Positions 26,115-33,102 of a DNA stretch of 33,102 nucleotides are shown here, piece by piece. The stretch covers positions 1 through 33,102 of the forward strand of contig CAJXNU010000007.1 in assembly GCA_913057255.1 (NCBI GenBank), written 5' to 3'. A program made the position numbers and the translations under genes. Source of the stretch: an uncultured Wenzhouxiangella sp. GTDB lineage: Bacteria > Pseudomonadota > Gammaproteobacteria > Xanthomonadales > Wenzhouxiangellaceae. The notes beneath the pieces are model-generated. The model saw only the letters and a list, made by a program, of their open reading frames with translations. It searched no databases and was not told where the DNA came from. Within the stretch, counting starts at the first letter, position 1; each line of letters starts with the position of its first letter.

Positions 26115-27602
26115 ATGACACTCGCTCAGTGGATGCCATTTATTGTCTTGGTGCCAATGATCACCTCAGGCCTGGTGGCACTGTTGCCCGGCAGAAATCT
26201 GCCTTGGCTGATGACGTTTTTGGCAGCCACTGCCAGCACAGGGTTATCGCTGTGGGTCTTGTTTGGCATCGACGCAGAGCCGTTGCGCTACGCGTTTGGC
26301 AACTGGCCACCACCCATCGGCATTGAATATCGGGTCGATGCAGCCAATGCTTGGGTGGCCTTCATTGTCTCTGGCATCGCCATGGCGGCGTTGTTGTGGG
26401 GCCGGGTCAGCGTCCATCAAGAAATCCCAGAGCGACAAAACATTTTCTATGCGCTGTTTTTATTGGCACTGGCGGGCCTATTGGGCATCACGCTCACGGG
26501 TGATGCATTCAACGTCTTTGTCTTTTTAGAAATCTCTTCATTGTCCACCTATGCCTTGATTGCCTTTGGCCACGACCGCCGAGGTTTGTTGGCCGCGTTT
26601 CGCTACCTGATCATGGGAACGATTGGTGCGACGTTTATTTTGATTGGCATTGGCTTTTTGTACATGATGACCGGCACGCTCAACATGGCCGATCTCGCTG
26701 AAAGAATCCCAGCGGTGGCCGATACCAACGCGGTACGGGCTGGGTTTGCCTTCATCATCGTGGGCCTAGGGCTCAAACTTGCCCTGTTGCCCCTTCATCT
26801 GTGGCTACCCAACGCCTATGCTTTTGCGCCCAACGTCATCACCGTGTTCTTGGCAGGGACAGCGACCAAAGTGGCGTTGTATGTGATGCTTCGATTCATC
26901 TACACCGTCTTTGGTGGCGACTACAGCTTTGGCGCCGTGCCGTTGGCCACCCTTTTGATGATCTTGGCCATCGCCGGCATGGTGGTGGGCTCTTGGGTGG
27001 CCATGTTTGAGCCAAACCTCAAGCGCCTGCTGGCCTACTCGTCAGTCGCCCAAGTCGGCTATTTGGTACTGGGTGTGTCTTTGGTGAGCCTCATCGGCCT
27101 GACCGCTACCTTTGTTCACTTGTTTAATCATGCCTTGATGAAAGCGGCCTTGTTCATGGCCTTGGGGACCGTGATGTATCGCACCGGATCGGCACGCATT
27201 GAGGCGTTTTATGGTGTGGGCCGACAGATGCCTTGGACCATGACCGCGTTTGCACTCGCGGGGCTGTCCTTGATTGGCGTCCCCACCACCGCCGGCTTTA
27301 TCAGTAAGTGGTATTTGATCTTGGCCGCCATGGAAGCGGGCTTGGCCTGGCTCGTGGTCTTGATTTTGATCACGTCATTTATGGCCGTGTATTACATCTG
27401 GCGCGTCATCGAAGCGGCCTGGTTCAAGCCCGCGCAAACCGATGCCCAAGGGGCGACAAAAGTCTTTAGAGAAGCGCCCTTGGCGTTGTTGATTCCTCTC
27501 TGGATCATGGTCGCCTTGAACTTTTACTTTGGCCTTGAGACCTCACTGAGCTTGGGCGCAGCCGAGCAAGCAGCACAGGCCTTGTTGGGGGCATTTAAAT
27601 GA
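26115..27602 (+). CDS. mrpD: Na+/H+ antiporter subunit D (MrpD/MnhD)
   Basis: A 495-residue antiporter-like subunit of the NuoL/M/N family with about 14 membrane helices. Charged residues of the proton path are all present: Glu139 in FVFLEISSLSTYAL, Lys221 in GLGLKLALLPLHLWLPNAY, Lys252 in GTATKVALYVMLR, and Lys398 in GVPTTAGFISKWYL, matching MrpD residues shown to be essential in Bacillus MrpD. The sequence is closest in style to MrpD and NuoN. It starts 6 nt after mrpC and its TGA overlaps the ATG of the next subunit (ATGA), so expression is coupled. Confidence 0.94.
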   Translation: MTLAQWMPFIVLVPMITSGLVALLPGRNLPWLMTFLAATASTGLSLWVLFGIDAEPLRYAFGNWPPPIGIEYRVDAANAWVAFIVSGIAMAALLWGRVSVHQEIPERQNIFYALFLLALAGLLGITLTGDAFNVFVFLEISSLSTYALIAFGHDRRGLLAAFRYLIMGTIGATFILIGIGFLYMMTGTLNMADLAERIPAVADTNAVRAGFAFIIVGLGLKLALLPLHLWLPNAYAFAPNVITVFLAGTATKVALYVMLRFIYTVFGGDYSFGAVPLATLLMILAIAGMVVGSWVAMFEPNLKRLLAYSSVAQVGYLVLGVSLVSLIGLTATFVHLFNHALMKAALFMALGTVMYRTGSARIEAFYGVGRQMPWTMTAFALAGLSLIGVPTTAGFISKWYLILAAMEAGLAWLVVLILITSFMAVYYIWRVIEAAWFKPAQTDAQGATKVFREAPLALLIPLWIMVALNFYFGLETSLSLGAAEQAAQALLGAFK

Positions 27603-29065
27603 GCTTTATCCCCACGCTCTCGCCCCTGACTGTGGTCGTGATTCCCTTTGTGGGGGCGCTGGCCATTGCGCTGGCTCATCAACACCCCAAGTTGCGCGAT
27701 GGTCTGGGTTGGCTAGCCTCGATTGCGTTTTTCATCGCTGTGGCCGGTCACATCGGCCCGACCTTGTCAGGGCAAGGTGCCACGCAAACGCTCTCAGAAC
27801 TTCTCCCCGGGGTCTCGATTGCTTTTGCTGTGGAGCCACTGGGGCTGTTGTTTGCTTTGATTGGCGCCAGTCTGTGGTTGGTGGCGACCTTGTATGCGCA
27901 AAGCTACATGAAATCCCTCAATTACCCACATCTGGCGAGATTTTTTGCGTGTTACGCCATTGCACTGGGCGCAGCGGCTGGCATCGCCTTTAGCGAGAAC
28001 CTGCTCACTTTATTTATTTTCTACGAGATTCTGACACTATCAACGTATCCCTTGGTCACCCACTCAGGCTCAGAAGAGGCCAGGCGCGGGGGTCGGATTT
28101 ATTTGTTTTATCTACTGGCTTCCTCGATTGGTCTGTTGCTACCGGCCATCATTTGGGTTTATGCGGCCACCGGCACCTTGGACTTTCAATCTGGTGGGAT
28201 CTTGGGCGATCACATCGCACCGCATTGGATCCCTGTGTTGGTCGGTTTGTTTGCCTTTGGGATTGGTAAGGCGGCCTTGATGCCCATGCACAAATGGCTG
28301 CCGGCCGCCATGGTGGCGCCGGCACCCGTGAGTGCGTTGTTACACGCCGTTGCGGTGGTCAAAGCCGGCGTGTTCACGATATTGAAAGTGGCCATTTTTG
28401 TGTTTGGCATTGATGTGCTGCTCGCCACCGGCGCCGGTGTTTGGGTGGCTTGGGTGGCGGCCTTTACGATTGTGTCTGCCTCTTTGGTCGCATTAAGACT
28501 CGATGATTTGAAAGCGAGGCTCGCCTATTCGACGGTGGCGCAGTTGAGTTATGTCATTGTCGGCGCGATGATCGCCACCCCGCTGGCCGCGATTGGCGCG
28601 GTCATGCAATTGGCGATGCATGCGGTCGCTAAGATCACGTTGTTCTTCTCAGCCGGGGCCATTCAGGTGGCCTCCGGGCGCAAAAAAATCAAAGAGTTTG
28701 ATGGCCTGGGTCGGGTCATGCCCTACACCTTTACCTTTATGACCATCGGAATTTTGTCGATCATTGGTTTGCCCTTATTCGGTGGCATGTGGGCCAAGTG
28801 GTACTTGCTCATGGGCAGTTTGTCCGCCGAGCAGTGGATTGTGGCCGGTGCTTTGATGCTGTCCTCGCTGTTAAACATTCTCTATTTGCTCATCATTCCC
28901 ATTCGAGGATTTTTTGCGCCCGCCGCCGACGGCGTGCCAACCGAAGGCCTGCACGAAGCGCCTATGGCTCAAAGAGTGGCCATGGGCATCACCGCCACCG
29001 CCTGCGTGGTCTTGTTTTTCTTCCCCGAGCCGCTGTTTGAGTTGGCCAAAGGATTGGTGTCATGA
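27599..29065 (+). CDS. Second antiporter-like subunit (NuoL / MrpA N-terminal type)
   Basis: A 488-residue NuoL-family membrane subunit with about 14 helices. Key residues are Glu143 (FIFYEILTLSTYPL), Lys224 (GIGKAALMPMHKWLP), His249 and Lys255 in APAPVSALLHAVAVVKAGV. The last motif is characteristic of NuoL and the N-terminal part of MrpA rather than of MrpD. Together with the MrpA-C-like gene at 24720, this suggests that MrpA is split, with its N-terminal channel encoded here, downstream of mrpD. Alternatively it is a duplicated MrpD. The start overlaps the mrpD stop by ATGA, and its stop overlaps the ATG of a 38-codon frame. Confidence 0.9.
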   Translation: MSFIPTLSPLTVVVIPFVGALAIALAHQHPKLRDGLGWLASIAFFIAVAGHIGPTLSGQGATQTLSELLPGVSIAFAVEPLGLLFALIGASLWLVATLYAQSYMKSLNYPHLARFFACYAIALGAAAGIAFSENLLTLFIFYEILTLSTYPLVTHSGSEEARRGGRIYLFYLLASSIGLLLPAIIWVYAATGTLDFQSGGILGDHIAPHWIPVLVGLFAFGIGKAALMPMHKWLPAAMVAPAPVSALLHAVAVVKAGVFTILKVAIFVFGIDVLLATGAGVWVAWVAAFTIVSASLVALRLDDLKARLAYSTVAQLSYVIVGAMIATPLAAIGAVMQLAMHAVAKITLFFSAGAIQVASGRKKIKEFDGLGRVMPYTFTFMTIGILSIIGLPLFGGMWAKWYLLMGSLSAEQWIVAGALMLSSLLNILYLLIIPIRGFFAPAADGVPTEGLHEAPMAQRVAMGITATACVVLFFFPEPLFELAKGLVS

Positions 29066-29178
29066 CGGGCTTATTGGCGTATGCCTTGGTCGGTGCATTG
29101 GCCTTGATTGCCTCTTTGGTGATCGCTGCCATCGACCGGCGCTTGTTGCGATCAGACAAGGAGGCAGACGATGAGTGA
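29062..29178 (+). CDS. 38-residue one-helix membrane peptide in the mrp operon
   Basis: A short frame beginning ATGACGGGC overlaps the preceding stop (ATGA) and ends 8 nt inside the next gene, the same coupling pattern as the other mrp cistrons. The peptide has one hydrophobic helix, LLAYALVGALALIASLVIAA (about 4-23), then a basic stretch DRRLLR and an acidic tail ending EADDE, so an N-out/C-in single-span topology is likely. Its 3' end carries the AAGGAGG (29158-29164) that serves the next subunit. Without it there would be an unexplained 105-nt gap in an otherwise gap-free operon. I do not recognise the family. It may be a small accessory subunit of the antiporter complex. Confidence 0.7.
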   Translation: MTGLLAYALVGALALIASLVIAAIDRRLLRSDKEADDE

Positions 29179-30883
29179 GTGGTCGTTGCTGCTTCCATTT
29201 TTTATTTTCTTAAGTGGCGTCGGTCTTATTTGGCTCCTGCCCAAGCGTTTGAGTTGGGTGATTAGTGTCTTGACACCGCTGATCTCTGGCTGGGTGGCCT
29301 GGCAGGTCTTACAGCCCGGCGTGCAGTTGAATGTGGCGTTCATGGATTACCTGCTCAATCCAGTCCATGTCGACCCGCTGGGCCTGATGATGGTGGGTCT
29401 GTTTCACATCGCTGCCTTCATTGGGGCTCTGTTTATCAGCCCCATCCAAGACCGACTCCAGCACGGGGCCTTGCTGGCCTATTTGGCTGGCGGCATTGGC
29501 GTGGTGATGGCCGGTGATTGGCTGAGCTTCTTTGTCTTTTTCGAGATCATTGCGCTGAGTGGCGCCGCCTTGGTCTTAGCGCGCCGGGACGAAGTGGCCA
29601 CACAAGCCGGCATCCGCTACTTTGTGTTCCAAGTGGCTGCGGGCGTCACGGTATTGGCCGGCATCTTGTTGCATGCCAACCAAACCGGCGACTGGTCAGT
29701 CGGGCCAGTGGCACTGACCGGCTGGGCTGGATGGTTGTTGTTACTGGGCTTTGGTATCAAAACAGGCTTTCCCTTGGTCCATATCTGGCTGGTTGATGCC
29801 TACCCCAAAGCCTCGATCGCTGGCTTGGCCGTGTTGGTGGCTGTGACCACCAAAGTCGGCGTGTTGGCCTTGATGCGCACCTTCCCAGGCGAAGGCGCAT
29901 TGATCCCCATCGGCGTGGTCATGGCGCTTTGGCCCATTGCTTATGTGCTCACTGAGAACAATCTGCGCCGCGTCTTGGCCTACTCAATGATGGTGCAATT
30001 GGGTTTGATGGTCGTGGCCGTTGGTGTGGGCACGCCCACGGCACTCGATGGAGTCGCGCTCCACATTGTGATGGATGTCTTTTTTAAGATGACGCTGTTT
30101 ATGGCCATGGCGTTGATCTTTGTTCATTTCAACACCACGAATGCTGATCGCTTGGGCGGGTTGGCCAAACATTGGCCGGTGATTGGCGTTTGTGTGGTGG
30201 TGGCTGTGCTGGCCAATATCGCACTTCCCTTAACCGGCGCCTTCATCAGTAAAAAATTGATGCTCAGCGCCATTGAGACCTCCGAGCTGCCACACATTCT
30301 CTACTGGGTGCTGGTCTCTCTATCGGTGGTGGGCCTGCTCTATGGCTGGGTCAGGATCGCTTGGCGGGTGTTTTTAAGTGGCGATCAAAGTGGTATGGGA
30401 TCGACACGCATCCCTAATGCACCGGGCGTTCAGCAATTGGCCTTAATGATCCCAGTGGCTCTCTTGCTGATCACCGGCATCTGGCCAGGCCTATTGGATG
30501 ATTTGCGACCCTATGGCAGCGCCACGGAGGTGTTCACCAGCAAAAAAATCTTAGCGCAGTTGGTGATGCTGGGAAGTGCTGGTCTGGTTTATTGGGTCCT
30601 TTCGCGTTTTGGCCTGGGTTTGCCTCGAATGTATGAGCCCAAGCTTTACGATGTGGAAGTCATCTATCGCTTCTTGCTGGTCACCCTGCCTGCCCAAATC
30701 CGTCATGCATGGAGCGCTGGGGTCAATGTCGTAAGAGCGCCGATCGTTCGAGGGGCCCAGTGGATCGGACATCCGAAATGGCCGCTACAACACTTAGGCC
30801 AGTCGTGGCCGATTGGCGCCATGGCCCTTTGGGCGGCTCTGATCTTTGCGGTGCTGTTGGTGCTGGGGATCCTCAATCGATAG
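29171..30883 (+). CDS. Third antiporter-like subunit (MrpD/NuoM-type) with C-terminal extension
   Basis: A 570-residue proton-antiporter-like subunit. The typical charged sites are Glu125 (FVFFEIIALSGAAL), Lys197 (GFGIKTGFPLVHIWLVDAYP), Lys228 (AVTTKVGVLALM) and the double lysine in GAFISKKLML, so it should be active in ion movement. It differs from the other two copies by about 80 more residues at the C-terminus: YEPKLYDVEVIYRFLL, an amphipathic region, then a last helix (AMALWAALIFAVLLVLGIL). AAGGAGG 6 nt before ATG 29171 is the strongest ribosome site in the operon. It is the last gene of the run. A third large subunit is more than the standard seven-gene Mrp set needs. Confidence 0.9.
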   Translation: MSEWSLLLPFFIFLSGVGLIWLLPKRLSWVISVLTPLISGWVAWQVLQPGVQLNVAFMDYLLNPVHVDPLGLMMVGLFHIAAFIGALFISPIQDRLQHGALLAYLAGGIGVVMAGDWLSFFVFFEIIALSGAALVLARRDEVATQAGIRYFVFQVAAGVTVLAGILLHANQTGDWSVGPVALTGWAGWLLLLGFGIKTGFPLVHIWLVDAYPKASIAGLAVLVAVTTKVGVLALMRTFPGEGALIPIGVVMALWPIAYVLTENNLRRVLAYSMMVQLGLMVVAVGVGTPTALDGVALHIVMDVFFKMTLFMAMALIFVHFNTTNADRLGGLAKHWPVIGVCVVVAVLANIALPLTGAFISKKLMLSAIETSELPHILYWVLVSLSVVGLLYGWVRIAWRVFLSGDQSGMGSTRIPNAPGVQQLALMIPVALLLITGIWPGLLDDLRPYGSATEVFTSKKILAQLVMLGSAGLVYWVLSRFGLGLPRMYEPKLYDVEVIYRFLLVTLPAQIRHAWSAGVNVVRAPIVRGAQWIGHPKWPLQHLGQSWPIGAMALWAALIFAVLLVLGILNR

Positions 30884-30946
30884 GGTCGCAGAAGCGATCA
30901 CCCTTAAGACATAAAGATCCCTTGGTGGGGTTTAGCGCGTCGCGTC

Positions 30947-31243
30947 TCAGTCGTCTCGCTTGCGGTGGATCACTCGATAACTGACTTCAATGTTGTCATC
31001 CTCAGGCGGCCGACGCTTTCCATTGATCAGTCGCTGAATGCCCATGGCAATCATGCCCATCGCCACTAAGCCCACAGCAATCGCTAAAAACACCAGCCCC
31101 AACATAAAACTCACCGCCAAGATGGCAATGGTCAGAAGCACCAGCCCGATGCGAGCCAGCGGCGAGAGTGGTTTGACTTCAAAGGGCGATTGAAATCGGC
31201 TGTAGAATGACCGATAAAATCGATCGCGTGAATTGTGATTCAT
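30947..31243 (-). CDS. Small two-helix membrane protein, function unknown
   Basis: A 98-residue protein: a polar, Arg-rich N-terminus (NHNSRDRFYRSFYSRF), two adjacent hydrophobic segments (about 30-46 and 48-66), then a charged C-terminus (NGKRRPPEDDNIEVSYRVIHRKRDD). I do not recognise a family with confidence. ATG 31243 is chosen over GTG 31291, because GGGAG lies 11 nt upstream and the longer version would reach well into the Rieske gene. Its ATG abuts the ATG of the divergent Rieske gene in the palindrome CATATG, so each leader must lie inside the other gene. It converges on the mrp operon, 63 nt from its end. Confidence 0.65.
   Translation of the reverse strand: MNHNSRDRFYRSFYSRFQSPFEVKPLSPLARIGLVLLTIAILAVSFMLGLVFLAIAVGLVAMGMIAMGIQRLINGKRRPPEDDNIEVSYRVIHRKRDD
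31190..31218 (+). promoter_or_regulatory. Predicted promoter of the Rieske gene
   Basis: TTGAAA (31190-31195), a 17-nt spacer and GATAAA (31213-31218) form a good sigma-70-like pair. It lies inside the coding region of the divergent small membrane protein. A start near 31225 would give a leader of about 19 nt without a clear Shine-Dalgarno sequence. Confidence 0.45.
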
Positions 31244-31624
31244 ATGAACATAGACTCCCAAATGCCGTATTTGTTCCTCTGCGACAGCCACACCTTAACA
31301 GAGGGACACTATCATGAGTTTCGGATTCCTTTAAGTGACCTGCCCGCCGATTGGGCAGACTTGAGGCCGGTGGATCTGATTGTGACACGCCATCAAGGCA
31401 AGCCCAAAGCGTGGTTCAATGTCTGTCCTCATCAAGGCCGACCACTGAACATCGCGCCCAACCGCTTTTTAACCGATGAAAACAATCAGCTCGTTTGTTG
31501 TGTACATGGGGCCGTCTTTGAGCCCAATCAAGGCCAGTGTGTCTCAGGGCCATGTCTCAACGCACACTTAAAAGCCGTCAAGATCCGAGAAGACAACGGG
31601 CAGGTGTCGGTGCAGTTGAGTTAG
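31244..31624 (+). CDS. Stand-alone Rieske [2Fe-2S] protein
   Basis: A 126-residue soluble protein made almost entirely of one Rieske domain. The cluster ligands are Cys61 and His63 (CPHQGRPLN) and Cys85 and His88 (CCVHGAVF), followed by the typical FEPNQGQCVSGPC loop. The spacing between the two ligand boxes (21 residues) is a little longer than usual. There is no signal peptide or membrane anchor, so it should be a cytoplasmic electron carrier like the small ferredoxins of oxygenase systems or NirD-type proteins, but no oxygenase or reductase partner lies nearby. The start is ATG 31244; GTG 31235 and ATG 31262 are alternatives, and none has a clear ribosome site. Confidence 0.88.
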   Translation: MNIDSQMPYLFLCDSHTLTEGHYHEFRIPLSDLPADWADLRPVDLIVTRHQGKPKAWFNVCPHQGRPLNIAPNRFLTDENNQLVCCVHGAVFEPNQGQCVSGPCLNAHLKAVKIREDNGQVSVQLS

Positions 31625-31668
31625 GGCGCTCAGACTCATGGCGCCTCAGGAATTGGCGAAGTCACGAA

Positions 31669-33102
31669 TTAAAAAATGAGGTTCACCACCACAAGACTGA
31701 CTGCGATATACAACAGCGACATCCAGCCACCAATGCGGATAAAGTCTTTCACGCGATAACCCCCAGGACCCATGATCAATGCATTGACCGGGTGTGTGGG
31801 CAAGATAAACGCATTGCTCGCGCCTAAAGCCACGATCAGCGCATACACCGCGGGGTTACCACCAGTGACAATCGCTAAGTTAATCGCGATCGGCACCAGC
31901 AAAACCGTTGCGCCCACATTGGACATCACCAGCGTAAACAAAGTGGCCAATAGTGCCAATGCCAACTGTAAGACCCAGCCAGGCATGGTGCCTAAGACGC
32001 CGATGATTTGTTCAGCAAGCCAAGCCGCGGTGCCAGTGGCCTCCATAGCAAAGCCCAGTGGGATCAGACTGGCCATCAAAAAGACGGTCTTCCAGCTCAC
32101 CGACTGATAGGCCTCATCCATGCTCAAGACGCCGGTAAGAATCATGCCCAGCGCGCCGGTCAATAACGCCACCGCGAGGCGAATGTCGGTGAAGATGATC
32201 AGACCCAACGACAGAGCAAAAAAAATCAAGGCATGAATGACTTTTTGCGGACGCTGCTCTTCTTTGGGGATATCAGTGGCGACAATGAAATCTTTGTCAT
32301 CGGCCAATTCAGCCAAATCGGACCAGGTGGAGTGCGAGACCAAGCAATCCCCGGGTTGTAAGACCTCTGTCCTAAGTCCTGAGCGGATGATGTCACCGCG
32401 CCGGTTGATCGCCAAGACCGAGATCCCAAAGCGTGAACGGAGCTTCGAGTCAGCAATCGTTTGCCCGATCAGGCGAGACCCTGGCGGAATCACCACCTCT
32501 GAAATCCCCGCGCGGGTCGGGTTAAACAGCTGACCAAAGGTCTTCAATCGAGGCTGGAGCTTGAGTTGATTGGCGAGCGCAAATTGGCCAACTTGCTCGC
32601 GCGTGCCCATCACACCTAAGACCGTGCCCACCCAGAGCATCTCATCGGCAGGCGGAGCCAATCTTGGCTTGTCGGTGGACTGAATGCCCAACAGCAAAGG
32701 CGCGCCCTCGAGGCGTTCGGCCTCACTGATGCGCATCCCCACCAAGGGAGAATCCACCGTCACCAACATCTCATAGACCTCGCCTTGAATCCCATAGACA
32801 TCGGCGAAATAAGTCTCGGTTCGACCCGGCGCACTCGAACCTTTGGTCTCACCGGTGGGCAGCATTTTCTGGCCAAACAACCAAAAGTACGCCACTGAGG
32901 CGGCCAACAAGGCCAGACCAACCGGGGCGACGGCAAACAACCCAAATGCCACCATCGATTCAGCGCCCGGTGGCAGTGATCGATTGGAGGTCAGCATCAA
33001 GTCATTGAGCAGAATCAATGGCGAAGAACCCACCATGGTGATGGTGCCCCCGACCATGGCCCCAAAGCCCATGGGCATCAACAGCTGTGGCAGAGGAATC
33101 TG
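31669..33102 (-). CDS. SLC13-type anion transporter with two RCK_C domains, 5' partial
   Basis: The frame is open to the end of the window, so the N-terminal part of the transporter is missing. Counting from the TTG at 33081, residues 1-70 contain the first permease half with MPMGFGAMVGGTITMVGSSP, the SLC13/ArsB-like re-entrant motif. Two TrkA-C (RCK_C) domains follow at about 100-170 and 190-265 (ISEVVIPPGSRLIGQTIADS... and LQPGDCLV). The second permease half (about 275-470) has several helices and the matching motif ILPTHPVNALIMGPGGYRVKDF. Such proteins carry sulfate, dicarboxylates or other anions, often with Na+, and the RCK_C domains may sense a ligand; the substrate is not readable. It converges on the Rieske gene with a 44-nt gap. 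Confidence 0.9.
   Translation of the reverse strand, partial: QIPLPQLLMPMGFGAMVGGTITMVGSSPLILLNDLMLTSNRSLPPGAESMVAFGLFAVAPVGLALLAASVAYFWLFGQKMLPTGETKGSSAPGRTETYFADVYGIQGEVYEMLVTVDSPLVGMRISEAERLEGAPLLLGIQSTDKPRLAPPADEMLWVGTVLGVMGTREQVGQFALANQLKLQPRLKTFGQLFNPTRAGISEVVIPPGSRLIGQTIADSKLRSRFGISVLAINRRGDIIRSGLRTEVLQPGDCLVSHSTWSDLAELADDKDFIVATDIPKEEQRPQKVIHALIFFALSLGLIIFTDIRLAVALLTGALGMILTGVLSMDEAYQSVSWKTVFLMASLIPLGFAMEATGTAAWLAEQIIGVLGTMPGWVLQLALALLATLFTLVMSNVGATVLLVPIAINLAIVTGGNPAVYALIVALGASNAFILPTHPVNALIMGPGGYRVKDFIRIGGWMSLLYIAVSLVVVNLIF

Noticed and set aside
23539-30883. Operon as a membrane-bound hydrogenase (Mbh/Ech) or formate hydrogenlyase
   Set aside because: The ion-pumping half matches in gene order, but no hydrogenase large or small subunit, Ni-site motif or ferredoxin subunit is encoded in the window.
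31625-31668. GGCGC...GCGCC hairpin between the Rieske and SLC13-like genes as a terminator
   Set aside because: The stem is only about five base pairs with an 11-nt loop and no T-run on the forward strand.

Overview
The window looks like chromosomal DNA from a gammaproteobacterium, probably a marine or halophilic one. The basis is the mix of proteobacterial housekeeping genes (an acs with the Salmonella-style Lys609, a DegQ-type protease, a proteobacterial-length AhcY) with a full Mrp-type Na+/H+ antiporter operon and a giant GLUG/BspA-repeat exoprotein of a kind common in marine bacteria. GC content looks moderate. I could not place it at genus level. I see no rRNA, tRNA, CRISPR array, insertion sequence or prophage.

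Layout. (1) 2-8032: 3' part of one giant secreted-type repeat protein gene, whose 5' end lies before the window. (2) 8192-13385: acs, a GT4 glycosyltransferase (reverse), a PAP2 lipid phosphatase and a DegQ-like periplasmic protease (reverse). (3) 13597-16544: an HNH endonuclease and a stand-alone 5'-3' exonuclease placed 6 nt apart, converging on an exported propeller-like protein. (4) 16601-18260: a NUDIX hydrolase and a lipoprotein-type isoaspartyl peptidase/asparaginase. (5) 18257-21870 (reverse): metK-ahcY-metF, the S-adenosylmethionine cycle. (6) 21970-23490: cardiolipin synthase, divergent from metK. (7) 23539-30883: a tightly overlapping Mrp/Mbh-type antiporter operon in the order E, F, G, A(C-terminal part), B, C, D, a second NuoL/MrpA-N-like subunit, a 38-residue one-helix peptide, and a third large antiporter-like subunit. 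(8) 30947-33102: a small two-helix membrane protein (reverse), a divergent stand-alone Rieske protein, and the 3' part of an SLC13-type transporter with RCK_C domains (reverse, continuing past the window end).

How the genes work together. MetK makes SAM, AhcY removes S-adenosylhomocysteine, and MetF supplies the methyl donor for remaking methionine; metH is not here. The Mrp genes form one membrane complex for Na+/H+ exchange, and no hydrogenase subunit genes accompany them. Cardiolipin synthase just upstream of this large membrane complex may be coincidental. The two nucleases may work together, which is inference from spacing only.

Most of the window is recognisable biology. The parts most worth a second look are the higher-order architecture of the giant repeat protein, the 38-residue peptide and possible non-canonical ATC start inside the Mrp operon, the HNH/exonuclease pair, and several starts that lack a Shine-Dalgarno sequence and sit just after a -10-like element.
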